Position numbers and translations under genes: made by a program. From NCBI GenBank assembly GCA_039519185.1, contig CM076848.1, positions 34,460,849-34,524,848 of the forward strand: a DNA stretch of 64,000 nucleotides, given 5' to 3'. Below, piece after piece: positions 1 through 10,430 of this stretch. This stretch comes from Astragalus membranaceus. Taxonomy: Eukaryota > Streptophyta > Magnoliopsida > Fabales > Fabaceae. Position 1 is the stretch's first letter. Each line of letters begins with the position of its first letter. Under the pieces are notes generated by a model. That model searched no databases. It was given only the letters and a program-made list of their open reading frames with translations, and was not told where the DNA came from.

Positions 1-451
1 TGTGTGATTCTTGTCAGTGTGTTTTGGGTACTTTAGAGTCCGAAAAAAAATTAACTGTTCAAATATGCAAAATTTGTTTTTCGATAACCAATTTCGTTAA
101 AAATAATTGATTTTGAAACAAAATACGTAAAGTGTGACGCTAAACAATGTGTTTTGGGGTACTTTAGAATTCAAAAAAAAATTAGAAGTACAAATACATG
201 AAGTTCGTTCCTCAATCTTAAAATTAATTTTGTGACAAAATACGTAAAATGCAACACTAAGCAGTCTATTCTGGGGTACTTTCGTTTTTTTTTCTTTTTG
301 ATATTTTAAACAGTGTGTTTTCGGGCACTTTAGGCTTCAAAAAAATTTGAACTGTTCAAATACGCAAACTTCGTTTCTCAATAACCGGTTTGTTGAAAGA
401 AAATAGTAATTTTGTAATAAAATACGTAAAATGCAATGCTAAGTAGAGTGT
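1..451. repeat. Degenerate tandem repeat array, left part (about 130-bp monomer)
   Basis: Imperfect copies of a unit containing the phrases GTGTTTTGGGGTACTTTAG, then an A-run, CAAATAC..AAAGTTCGTT and ACAAAATACGTAAA follow each other with spacing near 120-185 bp. The same unit resumes at 2888, so this is one array interrupted by the LTR at 457-2882. No coding potential. Monomers are diverged and A/T runs vary in length, so the array is old. Confidence 0.7.
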
Positions 452-456
452 TTTGG

Positions 457-2882
457 TGTAACACCGCGTATTTCTAAAACAAAGAAATACCTAAATATAC
501 AATTTGGTTTACATCAGAGTATATAAATTCCTGCTTAGATATACATCATTGCAAGAAAACAGCGGAAACTAAAACATAATATAGCTCAAATTCGAGTCAT
601 GATATCAAATACAGAGACTATGGCAGAAAAATATAAACAGCTAGGAATGAGTCAATCTTCTATCTTCTCCTCGAGCGTGACAACTGACCATCCCGTTTTC
701 TTCTCCGTTTCCTGTTCTCTGTAAAAACAACAACAATGATAGGGTGAGAGAACTTGTCTCAGTGAGTTCTACCGTGCCCCCTCACTATCACTCGGTTTAT
801 TTATAAAACCGTTGCAACATAGTTAAATTCATAACTATTTATATCAATATCTATTTTGATCTATAATCCATTTTGATGAATTCAAAGTTAGACATCCGGC
901 ATTATAATCACACCATCAAATGGGATCTACGATCCGGTTATTACTCAAAAGGGTGAGCTCACACGTGTTCTAGAGTTTGACCATTCAAAAGGTTTTTACC
1001 AATTGGAAAACAGAACATTTTGTAATTCCATTTTTGTTTATATAGATAGGACTCCTAATAAGCTTTCAAACGCACCTAAGGACACTTCAATCGGACACCC
1101 GGTTCAAAAGTTATGGCAAAAACAATTTCAATTAGGTTTGCTGGAAAATTAAACAGCGTCGTGACGCGAACAGGTTCCGTCGCGACGCGAAAACTTACAG
1201 AACCGAAATGGACACAAAACTCAGTATGGTCGCGACGTGAAGGGCTCGGGTCGCGACGCGATGGGTACCTGAAACACAGAAAAATAGATTTTCGCAATTC
1301 GATTTTATACCGTTTCGCTTTTTGATCCGGGGCCGAGACATCCTAGGGTTTTGACAACTTAGAACAGATACTCTAAACCATATTCCAGACAACAATCAAA
1401 ACATAATTCATCATCACATATATAAACAATTTTGCAAAACCGTAAAAGCGTGATTTTTGGGAAAATGGTTTGTCGACTCAATAATCGTTTCGAAAATCAT
1501 ATTTTCACATAGAGACCAAGACGAAACATATTCAAAATATCAAAATATCCCTAATCGTGAGTAAAACTCACCGGTATGACGAGTCCCCGAGAAGTCGCGT
1601 CCTCGCTCGAACAACCGAACCGTTAACCACTCGAACAATCCCCGTAATCACGAACACGCCCCGAATGCCTCCGTGACTGAACTCAGCAACCAACGTTCCT
1701 CTCGCTACTGACTCCTCTCCGGTATTTGGAATTGACTTCTCTCGTCACCTTGACGACTCGAGTCCCAAATCCGACGAATTAACATTTCCAGCTCTCATCC
1801 TGATTTCCAGCAACAGCGCACAGATTTGCAATTGGCATAGCTAGGTCAATACGTGACCAAAATCCTTCAAATCAGTGCCCATTGTGAAGAGAATTTTGTG
1901 TGCTCTCTGATGGAGAAAGATTCACACGCATGCGACCAGTAGTTTGGGAGATATCACCGAAACAAGGTGACTGGTCCAGAACAGTACTTGATTCTTTACC
2001 GAATATTGTGAACGCGATATCTCTCTGATTTCCAGATGAAACCCGATGGTTCTTGTGCCCAAAATGAAGAACTTTGTGTCTAGTTTCCAGAGAAACCAGA
2101 ATCACGTTCATAGGAGTCGTATACAGAGAGATGCGATGAAAACACTGAAGGTAGGTAAAACGGGTTTCAAACACATACAATGAAGTTAACATCAAGTTTT
2201 GACCATTGGAACTCAAAACTCCATTTTTGGCTACTTGAAAGCTATGAGGTTCAAAAGTGATGAATGGAGCCAGAGGAAGGTTGAGTGAATGAGATTAGTA
2301 TCAATGGAAAGAGGAATACAAATGGAGATGGATGATGGGAAGAAATCATACATGCAATGGGAATCCCATGTTTTCTTCCACCTTCTCTCCTCTTCTATCC
2401 CTCACATTTTCCTCCTCCTTTCTCTCCTATATTTCTTTCTGTTTCAGAAGCTCAGTGGAGTGAGTGAGAATGTGCTGAGTGAGGTAAGTTGGTGAGAGTT
2501 TTAATTGAATGAGATTTTACCATTTTGCCCTTATGTTCAACTCCTCATTTCTACACTCCACTTCTCACTTCCTCTCTTCCTATTTATTTCTAAATGGCTG
2601 AATGAGAGGAAAAGAAATAGGATCAGCTGGTGATATAAGTTGAGGGTCATTTAAAGAGGCGAAATGACCAAAATGCCCTTGGCTCGTTAATATCCATTTA
2701 GGTCCATCCTTAGTCCCAATGACCACATAGTTTGATCACTAGAGTATTTTAATCCTATTGTTTTGCAATTATGCAAAGCTCCCTCGACTATCCCGTTTCC
2801 GAAGCTCGATTTGTCATTTAATCGAATAATCAATCATGCGTTAATTTCGTAAACCGAAGTTAACGAAACTAGGGGTGTTACA
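457..2882 (+). mobile_element. Solo LTR of a Ty3/gypsy-like retrotransposon, copy 1
   Basis: The segment starts TGTAACACCG and ends GGGGTGTTACA, the inverted TG..CA ends typical of LTRs. It is flanked by an exact 5-bp target duplication TTTGG (452-456 and 2883-2887), and it sits inside a tandem array that continues on both sides. At 2426 bp it has no internal coding domain, primer-binding site or second LTR, so a solo LTR left by unequal recombination is the simplest reading. A TATA-like TTTATAAAAC lies near 800. It shares the phrase ACTTGTCTCAGTGAGTTCTA and a cluster of GTCGCGACGCGA motifs (1158-1261) with the element at 35361-37995, so both are one family. Short open frames inside are not convincing genes. 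Lineage (Tekay-like chromovirus or Tat) is not decidable here. Confidence 0.88.
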
Positions 2883-2887
2883 TTTGG

Positions 2888-3390
2888 GATACTTCATCGG
2901 GCAAAAAAAATGTGACTGTTCAAATACACAAAGTTTGTTTCAGTAACCGGTTTTGTGGAAAAAAATAATTTCATGACAAAATATGTAAAGTACGATGCTA
3001 AGTAGTATGTTTTCGGATGCTTTAGTGTTCACAAAAAAAAATTCAACCATTCAAATATGCAAAGCTTGTGCCTCAATATCCAGTTAATTTGGTGGAAAAA
3101 ATACAATTTCATGACAAAATACATAATTTGTGATGCTAAGCAGCGTGTTTTGGGGGTACTTTAGTGTTAGGAAAAAACTTAACCGTTCAAATACTCAAAG
3201 TTCATTCATAGATAACCAATTTGTTGAACAAATAATAATTCCATATCAAATACGTAAAGTGTGATGCTAAGCAATGCAGGTTGGAGTACTTTAGCATTCA
3301 GAAAATTTTTAATTGTTCAAATACTCAAAGTTCATTCCTCAATAACTGGTTTGGTGAAAAAAAAATTAATTTTGTGACAAAAACCCGTGC
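2888..3390. repeat. Degenerate tandem repeat array, right part
   Basis: About four further copies of the monomer seen at 1-451, with the ACAAAATACGTAAA-like phrase recurring near 2978, 3113, 3242 and 3375, that is every 129-135 bp. The array continues directly from the LTR target duplication. Confidence 0.7.
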
Positions 3391-3547
3391 AACTCACCCT
3401 TTTAGTGATTCCACCACTTTAAAAAATAAATTTATTTTTATACTTCTTCTCTTTATATTTTTTAGGACCCTATATTTCTAAATCTTTAAAAAAATAATTT
3501 ATTTTTATACGTCACTACCAATTATAACTATAGTCTAATGCATTTCG
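3391..3547. other. AT-rich spacer
   Basis: Very AT-rich sequence with two related blocks (AAAAAATAAATTTATTTTTATAC and a near copy). Nothing coding is visible. Confidence 0.4.
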
Positions 3548-3752
3548 GGCGGTTCAACCCGGTTCAACCCGGTTCGGTTCCCGGTTCTTTCCCGGTTCAA
3601 AGCGGTTCTTGGCGGTTCTATCCGGTTCTTCCCCGGTTCTGGGCGGTTCTTTGGCCTGCGGTTCAAATGGGGTTGAACCAACCGGCCAAGGGTCCGGTTC
3701 CCGGTTCAACCGGTTGAACCGGCCGGTCCGGTCCGGTTTTTAAAACCTTGGT
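3548..3752. mobile_element. GGTTC/CCGGTT-rich hAT-type MITE fragment
   Basis: A run of GGTTC/CCGGTT motifs ends with CCGGTCCGGTTTTTAAAACCTTG, nearly the same terminus (CCGGTTTTGATTACCTTG) as the complete element at 45071-45657, and a third partial copy lies at 59819-59918. The right end is recognisable. The left end has no matching CAAGGT terminus, so the copy is truncated or internally expanded. Confidence 0.6.
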
Positions 3753-3819
3753 GCAATTAGCACTTCTCAAGCCCACTTGACCCAGCCCACAGCTTTACAA
3801 AACAGGAGTGATCCACCTT

Positions 3820-4790
3820 GCTCCAAACTAGATTTTGCAGAACTTGAACCCGTTTTTGTGGATCAACACGCGGATCCTATCTGACCTGTGGTATAAAACC
3901 CTTTCTTTGACCTAACCGGTCAGATTTTCAAGACTCTCCTCTCTCCCTTCTTGGTTCCACGCTGTTCTCTGGTTCGTCTTCTTCTTCTTCTCTACTAGGG
4001 CTTCACTGCTCTCACTGGTTTTTAGTGATTGAAGTGATGAAACTCTTCACTCTCTCACATATGATGATGCGTGATGATGATGATGCAAAACCCCTATGGT
4101 TTATGCACTGAATCGCAACAATCTGAGGTTCGTCGCCTACGAACCAAGTTTTGTATGTTCACTGGTCAGGACTGCTTGAAACTTTCAACGAATCGTACCA
4201 GACACTGCACAGAGGTATGAATCACTCTACTGATCTTTTATTTCTTCTGTTTTTGCTTTGATTCAGAAACCCTAGTATCTGAATCTTGTTCTTTTTCAGG
4301 AATTATGACTTAGGGTTTAATCGGACACTGCCACTAAGGTAAATCACTGAACTGATCTTTGAAATCTATTTTCTTGCTTGATACAATCACTGTTGCAGAA
4401 ACCCTAATTTCTGCTTGTTGATGTTTCAGGTACACAGCTTCTGAGGTTTTGTCGCGGATGTAACAACGAAGGTACGAATAGCACAAACTTTGCTATTTCA
4501 CTTTGTTTTACACTTTATCTCTCAAAAACCTAATTTCCTCTTTACTGTTTTCTTTGTATGAACCACGAATGACTGAAATGATAACTTGAGAGTGCACACA
4601 GGATTTCAACACTATGAAATCCTCAACCAGTGACCACTTTCACAGGTAATTTCTTCTCCTTTCCTCTCTTTCAGTTTCTGTTCTAACTTTTCTGGTTGTG
4701 ATACTTAGAACAACACCTAACTTATGCTGATTCTCTTGTTTGCAAGGTGAACACACTTTGAACACACACTCAAACTCTCACGCCCAGAAC
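3820..4790 (+). other. Leader-like region with repeated mini-exon/intron pattern
   Basis: After a TATA-like GGTATAAAACCC (about 3890) and a CT-rich stretch come three loosely repeated units about 125 bp apart. Each has a TTTCAGG acceptor-like site, a short segment and an AAGGTA/GAGGTA donor-like site (near 4213, 4338 and 4470). The first two units share GACACTGC, AATCACT and CTGATCTT. No long open frame runs through it. It could be the leader of a non-autonomous retroelement or a fragment captured by the Helitron whose end lies at 5307. Confidence 0.3.
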
Positions 4791-5276
4791 TCAAGAAAGA
4801 GATGCACAGAAGAGAAAACAGAGAAGAAGACTTAAAGAAAAATGTAAAGACTTTATTTACTTGTAAAACTAAAAACTATAAAATTCAGTGTATGTACATA
4901 TGTATTTATAGGCTTTCACTGGTCAATCATAGCTGTTAGTTAGAGTTTGTTAATCAGTTTAACAAACTAGTAGTTAGTTAGTAACTAACTTTGTTACAGC
5001 TGTAAGAAACAAACTGTAAATAGGAACTCATTTGATATTAATTCCAACGGCTAGTTTTCTGTTTAAAAGAAGCTGTTAGAGTTTTTAGGGTTTTGCTTAA
5101 AAACCCAATAAGAATGACTTAACTCTAGCAATCTCTGCAACGTTTAGGATTTTACGGTCAGAAGCCTCTTCATTTTTTTAATTCATACTTACCTTCAAAT
5201 TAAATAATGTTTTTTCATGTTGCAAATTTAGAAACAAATTTTACCCAACAACAATTCTATATTAACTAGAGTTTTT
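4791..5276 (+). other. Non-coding tail of the leader-like region
   Basis: A purine-rich stretch is followed by an AT-rich segment with GTTAGTTAG-type repeats and self-complementary pieces. It reads like the 3' untranslated part of a non-autonomous element. No coding sequence seen. Confidence 0.25.
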
Positions 5277-5307
5277 ACCCCTGTGCAACGTACGGGTCAA
5301 TGCGCTA
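5277..5307 (+). mobile_element. Helitron 3' terminus
   Basis: The sequence ACCCCTGTGCAACGTACGGG with its next T forms the imperfect stem typical of plant Helitron 3' ends (usual form ACCCGTGC..GCACGGGT). It is followed after a few bases by CTAG and a host T at 5308. The start of this Helitron was not located; it may include the leader-like sequence to the left. Confidence 0.6.
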
Positions 5308-5416
5308 GTAAAATATAAAATTAATGTATTTCAGATGTTAACTTCTGAACACATACTGATGTATTCCGTAGGATTAAATGTTGGAATGTAAAATGTGTTC
5401 CAAAAAGAAAAATAGT

Positions 5417-5626
5417 AATGTTATTTAGCCAAAATGTTCCAGCCAAAAATAGCCAAAAACCAAGTTACAACACCAATTAACCAAGTTTTAAAAGCAATTA
5501 ACCAACCTGTTTTTTCACAGTTTTCTAGGCCATTGACTAAAAACTGTGAAAAAACAGGTTGGTTAATGGACTATAAAACTTAATTTTTGACTATTTTTGG
5601 TTAGAACATTTTGGATAAATAACATT
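5417..5626. mobile_element. Hairpin MITE
   Basis: The two ends are inverted copies: AATGTTATTTAGCCAAAATG at the left and its degenerate complement at the right. A second inverted pair in the centre (CCAACCTGTTTTTTCACAG and its complement) makes nearly the whole 210 bp self-complementary. No coding capacity. Confidence 0.7.
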
Positions 5627-5952
5627 TCTCAATAAAAATGATATTTTGACAACAAGAAAATTGTGGACAACATAAAATACAATTTTGTGTTTTATTATTA
5701 GTTTTCTCTCTTCTAGTCACCTCAATAGTTATGATGGGTGTACTTTTATACGGTGTTAGCTACAATGTCTAGTTTTTTGTTGTCAAAATATCATTGCTCT
5801 TCCAAAAATTAATGACCAGAAATTAAATGCAGTTTAGGAAATAACTTTCAGAACACACATTTTTTGTATTTCAAAGTTAATTTATGAAAATTATCTGTCT
5901 AAAAATAATACGACTATATACAAAAAATATATTTATTTTTGGCTATATATAG

Positions 5953-7054
5953 TACTTTGGGTCCTTTATTTTTGCTCTAAGTTTCACTCTGGTCATTTAT
6001 CTTTTTTTGGCTCCGTTTTGGTCCCTCATCTTTTATTTAGGTTTCATTTTGGTCTCTGCCCTTAGTTTTTGTTAACAGACGCCACACTGACAATTAACTG
6101 CTGAGGTGGCGTCTTAAGTGTCACTGCTGACTTTGAGTTCTTTAAATGATGTGGCATATAAGGGATCAAAATGAAACTTAAAAAAAACATGAGGGACCAA
6201 ATTGACAAAATTAACAAATCTGGAAAAACACCACAATCTTCATCTTCTCCGGCGAGCCACCACCACCACCACCACAAACAGTGACATCGCCTCTCTCTCT
6301 CTCCCTTCGTCATTGAAAGTGCCAAAAAAACGTAAAACGCGAATCTACATTTCCATTTCGTTCTCAATTCTTTGTCATTTTTGTTGAAATATTTTGCTAA
6401 CAATCAGTTATAGGCTATAGCACCAATTTCGAGTCTATTGCAAGTGGTTTGGTGAATTTTGGTTGAGTTTTGAACGTTTCCCCAATTAACAAAACCCAAA
6501 ACGCGTTTGCCTTTGAAAATCACGTTTTCGATTAAGTTCTTCCACTTTTTTGTGCCAATTGGTGATAGATTCTAATTCATTGTGAAATTTTGCATGAAAT
6601 GCACTATTCATTTACTTGATTTGGTGAAGAATTGAGAATTCTAGAAATTATTATTGTTCTTGGTGTTCTTGATGAGAGAGAGAGAGAGAGGGAGGGAGGG
6701 AGAGAGGGAGGGAGAGAGAGAGGGGGGAGAGGCGATGTCACTATTTGTGGTGGTGGTGGCTCGCCGGAGAAGATGAAGATGAAGAATTTGGTGTTTTTCC
6801 AGATTTGTTAATTTTGTCAATTTGGTCCCTCATGTTTTTTTTAAGTTTCATTTTGGACCCTTGTATGCTACATCATTTAAAAAATTCCAAGTCAGCAGTG
6901 ATACTTAAAACGCCACGTCAGCAGTTAACTGCCAGTGTGACGTCTGTTAACAAAAACTAACAGCAGGGACTAAAATGAAACCTAAATGAAAGATGTGGGA
7001 CCAAAACGGGCCAAAAAAAGGATAAATGACCAAAATAAACCTGGATCAAAGATA
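5953..7054. mobile_element. Fold-back (Mutator-like) element with about 340-bp inverted arms
   Basis: The left arm (about 5953-6300) and right arm (about 6730-7054) are long inverted copies. Both contain TTTGTTAACAGACG, CGCCACGTCAGCAGTTAAC-type phrases, GGGACCAAATTGACAAAATT and a (CCACCA)n / (GGTGGT)n block. The central 430 bp is unique apart from a GA-rich microsatellite at about 6673-6728. The right edge lies only about 270 bp before the MCTS1 start codon. Open frames in the arms are mirror images of one another and are not genes. Confidence 0.75.
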
Positions 7055-7322
7055 AATTACAAAAATGCTATTTACCTTTTATTTTTTAAGTAAGTTCTAG
7101 ATGGGGGTATATGTTGGAGTAGTGGGGCTGTATTTAAAAAGTGAGGTGCAAATAGTAACCCTTAGAAATGCGTATTGTCATGGATCTAAAAAGTACGGAA
7201 TGCTCGATAGTTCTTTCTAAGAGACCCGTGAGAGAGATATACTGTTGCGTTTGCATCTCTACGATTTGTATCAGAGACACAGATTCTCTCCAAAACTTCC
7301 CTTCAACTGAACGCGGCAGAAG

Positions 7323-10300
7323 ATGTTCAAAAAGTACGTTCACGCGCTCTACTCACATATCTACAAACTGCAAAATTACAACATTGTAGATTACTAGATT
7401 CTGTTGTGATTCGCCACTTCTATTTTTTGTGTGTTCTGTCAATAGTGGCACCGTTGCCGGTGGTAGTGGTGCCCTGATGAACTCTAAAACATTTATTTAT
7501 TTGTATTGCGAATGTGTTTATACTCTATTTCATGGCTATAATTATGATCTTATTGCTTCCCACTACGATTTTTCATTAAAGTACTGATTTTTCAATATGT
7601 ATCTTTAGATTTACATGTAATTTTTTGTTTTTGTTTTTTATTCAGATTTTCAACTGAAGAGGTTTCTGCACAGAATCAAGTGAAGGCGTCTGTTCAACGA
7701 AAAATACGGCAAAGTATTGCAGATGAGGTGATGTCACTTATTGGGATTTACCCTTTGTTGTAAAATTTATCCTTTTTGTTGTAAACCATCACAATTACAA
7801 ATTCAACAAATTATGCATCTTTTTTATAGACAAATGTTAGTCGTTAGTTAGGAGAAGAGGAATTGTGAGTTTCCCGAGTTTGAGCCTTCTTAAACTCGAA
7901 GTTCGATTTCTCTTAGCTCATCAACTGAGCTACCAGACTATGCATCTCCTTCTTGATACACATGGATTTGTGTTTTACCTATGAGACTAACCTCACTCAT
8001 TCTCCTGCAGTACCCAGGCCTTGAACCAGTTTTGGATGATATACTTCCCAAGAAATCCCCTCTTATAGTTGCTAAATGGTTTGCTTTTTATAGTATTTTC
8101 TGTGAGCTTTTTGCGGCGCCATAACTTTTTATGGCTGCTAACTAACTAGTTGCTTTCTCCTTTGTTCTTGTAGTCAGAACCATCTCAATCTGGTTGTGGT
8201 GAACAACGTGCCTTTGTTTTTCAGTGTCCGTGATGGCCCATACATGCCCACCTTGCGACTTCTCCATCAATGTAAAGTTCATATTGTTTCCAATTTTTAA
8301 TTAGTTGTAAATACTCTTTCATCTGGCAGGAGGGTTATAGGGTGAAAAGGATGCTCAAAACAACCTTTAACTCATGGTGAAAAAAGGATGTTGAATTACA
8401 ATATAGGGACAAATTTTAGTTGCTTGTTTGATTGTTTTGCGTGGAGCAACCAATGATTGGATATGATGGATCAACTTTTTTACAAAAATTTCAGAGCATA
8501 AATAAAAGATTAATTAGTTGATTTTAATTCTTTAACTGTTCTGTTCGCACCGAAGGCTGTGAGGTTGAGGAAAACCGAAGTTCTGATTGGTATGATTGTA
8601 ATGAACACAAAGGCAATTGGGCAAGGCCTTTCTACATTTTTGGCATCTTTGTCTCAAGCATAGTGATGGAAGTTAAGTTCTATTATAGTGAGGAGTTAGG
8701 AACTTCTTCATTGATGTGATTTATCTACTCTTTTATTCATATAGTGTTGAAGTGTTTCAGAATCCAGATCAAGTCTCCAGCTTATATTGAAATATTAAAC
8801 TCATACTGTTGACTTATTGAGTGGTAGGATCAATAGGATGTTTGGAATTGCATCAAATAGTTTTGCTAGCTATCCTAAACAAGATAGGATGTGAAGATCA
8901 TATGGTTCTTCATCTATTGGTGATCTGATATTTACTCGTTGGATTGCCACCTAGAGAATTGAAAAAACTTTCTTGAGTTTCCTCCTATTTGCATTCCCCA
9001 AACTTTTAATCTAGATATTATATAAGTTAGGCTGCCATTATTTTTACCCCACCGTATTGAGAATCTCGATATAGAATAGGATAGAAGGAAAAATGTAGAA
9101 TTAGAGAGGGAGAAAGACTTGGAGGGAAGAAGAGCAAACCATTTTCACTGCCTTGTTTATAATATTTCTCACTTGGGTCATCACATCCATCTTCATTTTT
9201 GAAATGTAGGGAGTAGTTAGTAATTAATCAATTATCATTTCTTTCCTTCCGCTGTGAATGGAAGTACTTATGAAACACCAACAAAGTTTCTAGGCTCATA
9301 GATAGACATTATGCAATCTGCAGTTGCCCCTTTCTTATATTGCATCCGGACTGTATTATTGTTTTTAATTTTACAGATCCAGAAATAATGAAGAAGTTAC
9401 AAGTTGACCGTGGTGCTATAAGATTTGTCTTGGCGGGTGCAAACATAATGTGTCCTGGTCTTACATCTCCTGGGGGTGCTTTGGATGAGGAAGTGGGGGC
9501 AGAATGTCCTGTGGTACTGCCATTATGTTTTGTAGATTGATCGTAATTCACACAAAGGGAGCATTTTCTAGTGGATTTATGTTAATATTTTTCTGATTTC
9601 AGGCCATCATGGCGGAAGGAAAACAGCATGCCCTTGCCATCGGCTTTACAAAAATGTCAGCAAAAGACATGTAAGAAACTTGTATTATCACATCTTTTGA
9701 CTGGACTAGAATGTTGATTGAAATAGATATGAATGTTTTCTCAAATATAAGGAGACCCTGTAAGATATTCGGTCTTTTATCATTATACTCTGCATGAAAT
9801 TGACGAACAATCAAGAGAAAAATTGACACAAGTAATTTATTATGTCATATTATCAGGCCACAACTTCTCATGCAATCTGAGATGGACCTACTTGTCTAGG
9901 TGGGGGTGCAACCACATCCCCAAATACATTTTCCTCTTGATTGCTTTGCATAAATATTAAAGCAAGCTCCCTCAAATAAAATTTAGGGCTAATGTAGAAA
10001 TAGAGGTTATTATGGTTTCAGAAGTTAAACTACTATCATGGTTTCAGAAAGGCAATCAACAAGGGAATTGGGGTCGACAACTTGCATTATCTCAATGATG
10101 GTCTTTGGAAGGTATTGATTGATATATGATTTCCTTCTTATCTATCTCATTGTTATAATTAAGTATATTTGTGGTCATATTTATGTTATGAGATGTGCTA
10201 GTGCACCGGCATAGTTTTTTTTTAATTTCTTTGTTTCTTTTTTTTATTCTGAATAATATCACTCATTTGGTTTTCATGGAAAACCAAAATCATTTTCTAA

Positions 10301-10430
10301 TGTAACACTTATTTTCCTCCTGAGTTCTGCATCCTCCACCCAGTGCTTGATAAAAAAGAAACACGATTGATATTAATATAGTGTCATTATCTTTTTCTAT
10401 TTTATATTGTAGATGGAAAGATTTGATTGA
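7323..10430 (+). CDS. MCTS1: MCTS1-type PUA-domain translation factor
   Basis: Eight coding exons give a 181-residue protein, the usual length for MCTS1: 7323-7333, 7646-7727, 8011-8078, 8174-8271, 9377-9513, 9603-9670, 10048-10111, 10413-10430. All introns are GT-AG and phases join cleanly. The protein begins MFKKFSTEEVS, has an N-terminal pre-PUA domain (about 1-90) and a C-terminal PUA domain (about 92-170) with VLAGANIMCPG and HALAIGFTKMS, and ends with WKMERFD. In animals and yeast (Tma20) MCTS1 works with DENR at the 40S subunit in ribosome recycling and reinitiation; the same cytoplasmic role is inferred here. The first exon carries only 11 coding bases. A TATA-like TATTTAAAAAG lies near 7131. 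Intron 4 is the longest and intron 2 carries a SINE. No damage was seen, so this is a live multi-exon gene. Confidence 0.96.
7831..7945 (-). mobile_element. tRNA-derived SINE in MCTS1 intron 2
   Basis: On the minus strand GGTAGCTCAGTTGATGAGC resembles a box A, followed by GAACTTCGAG as a weak box B, and the 3' part reads TCCTAACTAACGACTAACAT. The same arrangement and 3' tail occur at 21006-21125, so these are two members of one SINE family. It is not a functional tRNA: no full cloverleaf can be drawn. Confidence 0.5.

Noticed and set aside
1076..1395. Several overlapping frames in the solo LTR on both strands
   Set aside because: They owe their openness to the GTCGCGACGCGA-rich patch, show no domain, and overlap each other on opposite strands.
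6062..6403. Frame of 113 codons on the minus strand with a poly-Trp run
   Set aside because: It is mirrored by a near-identical frame at 6745-6960 in the other arm of the fold-back element; the Trp run comes from (CCA)n.
7323..10430. MCTS1 copy as a processed retrogene
   Set aside because: It has seven introns with proper splice sites.
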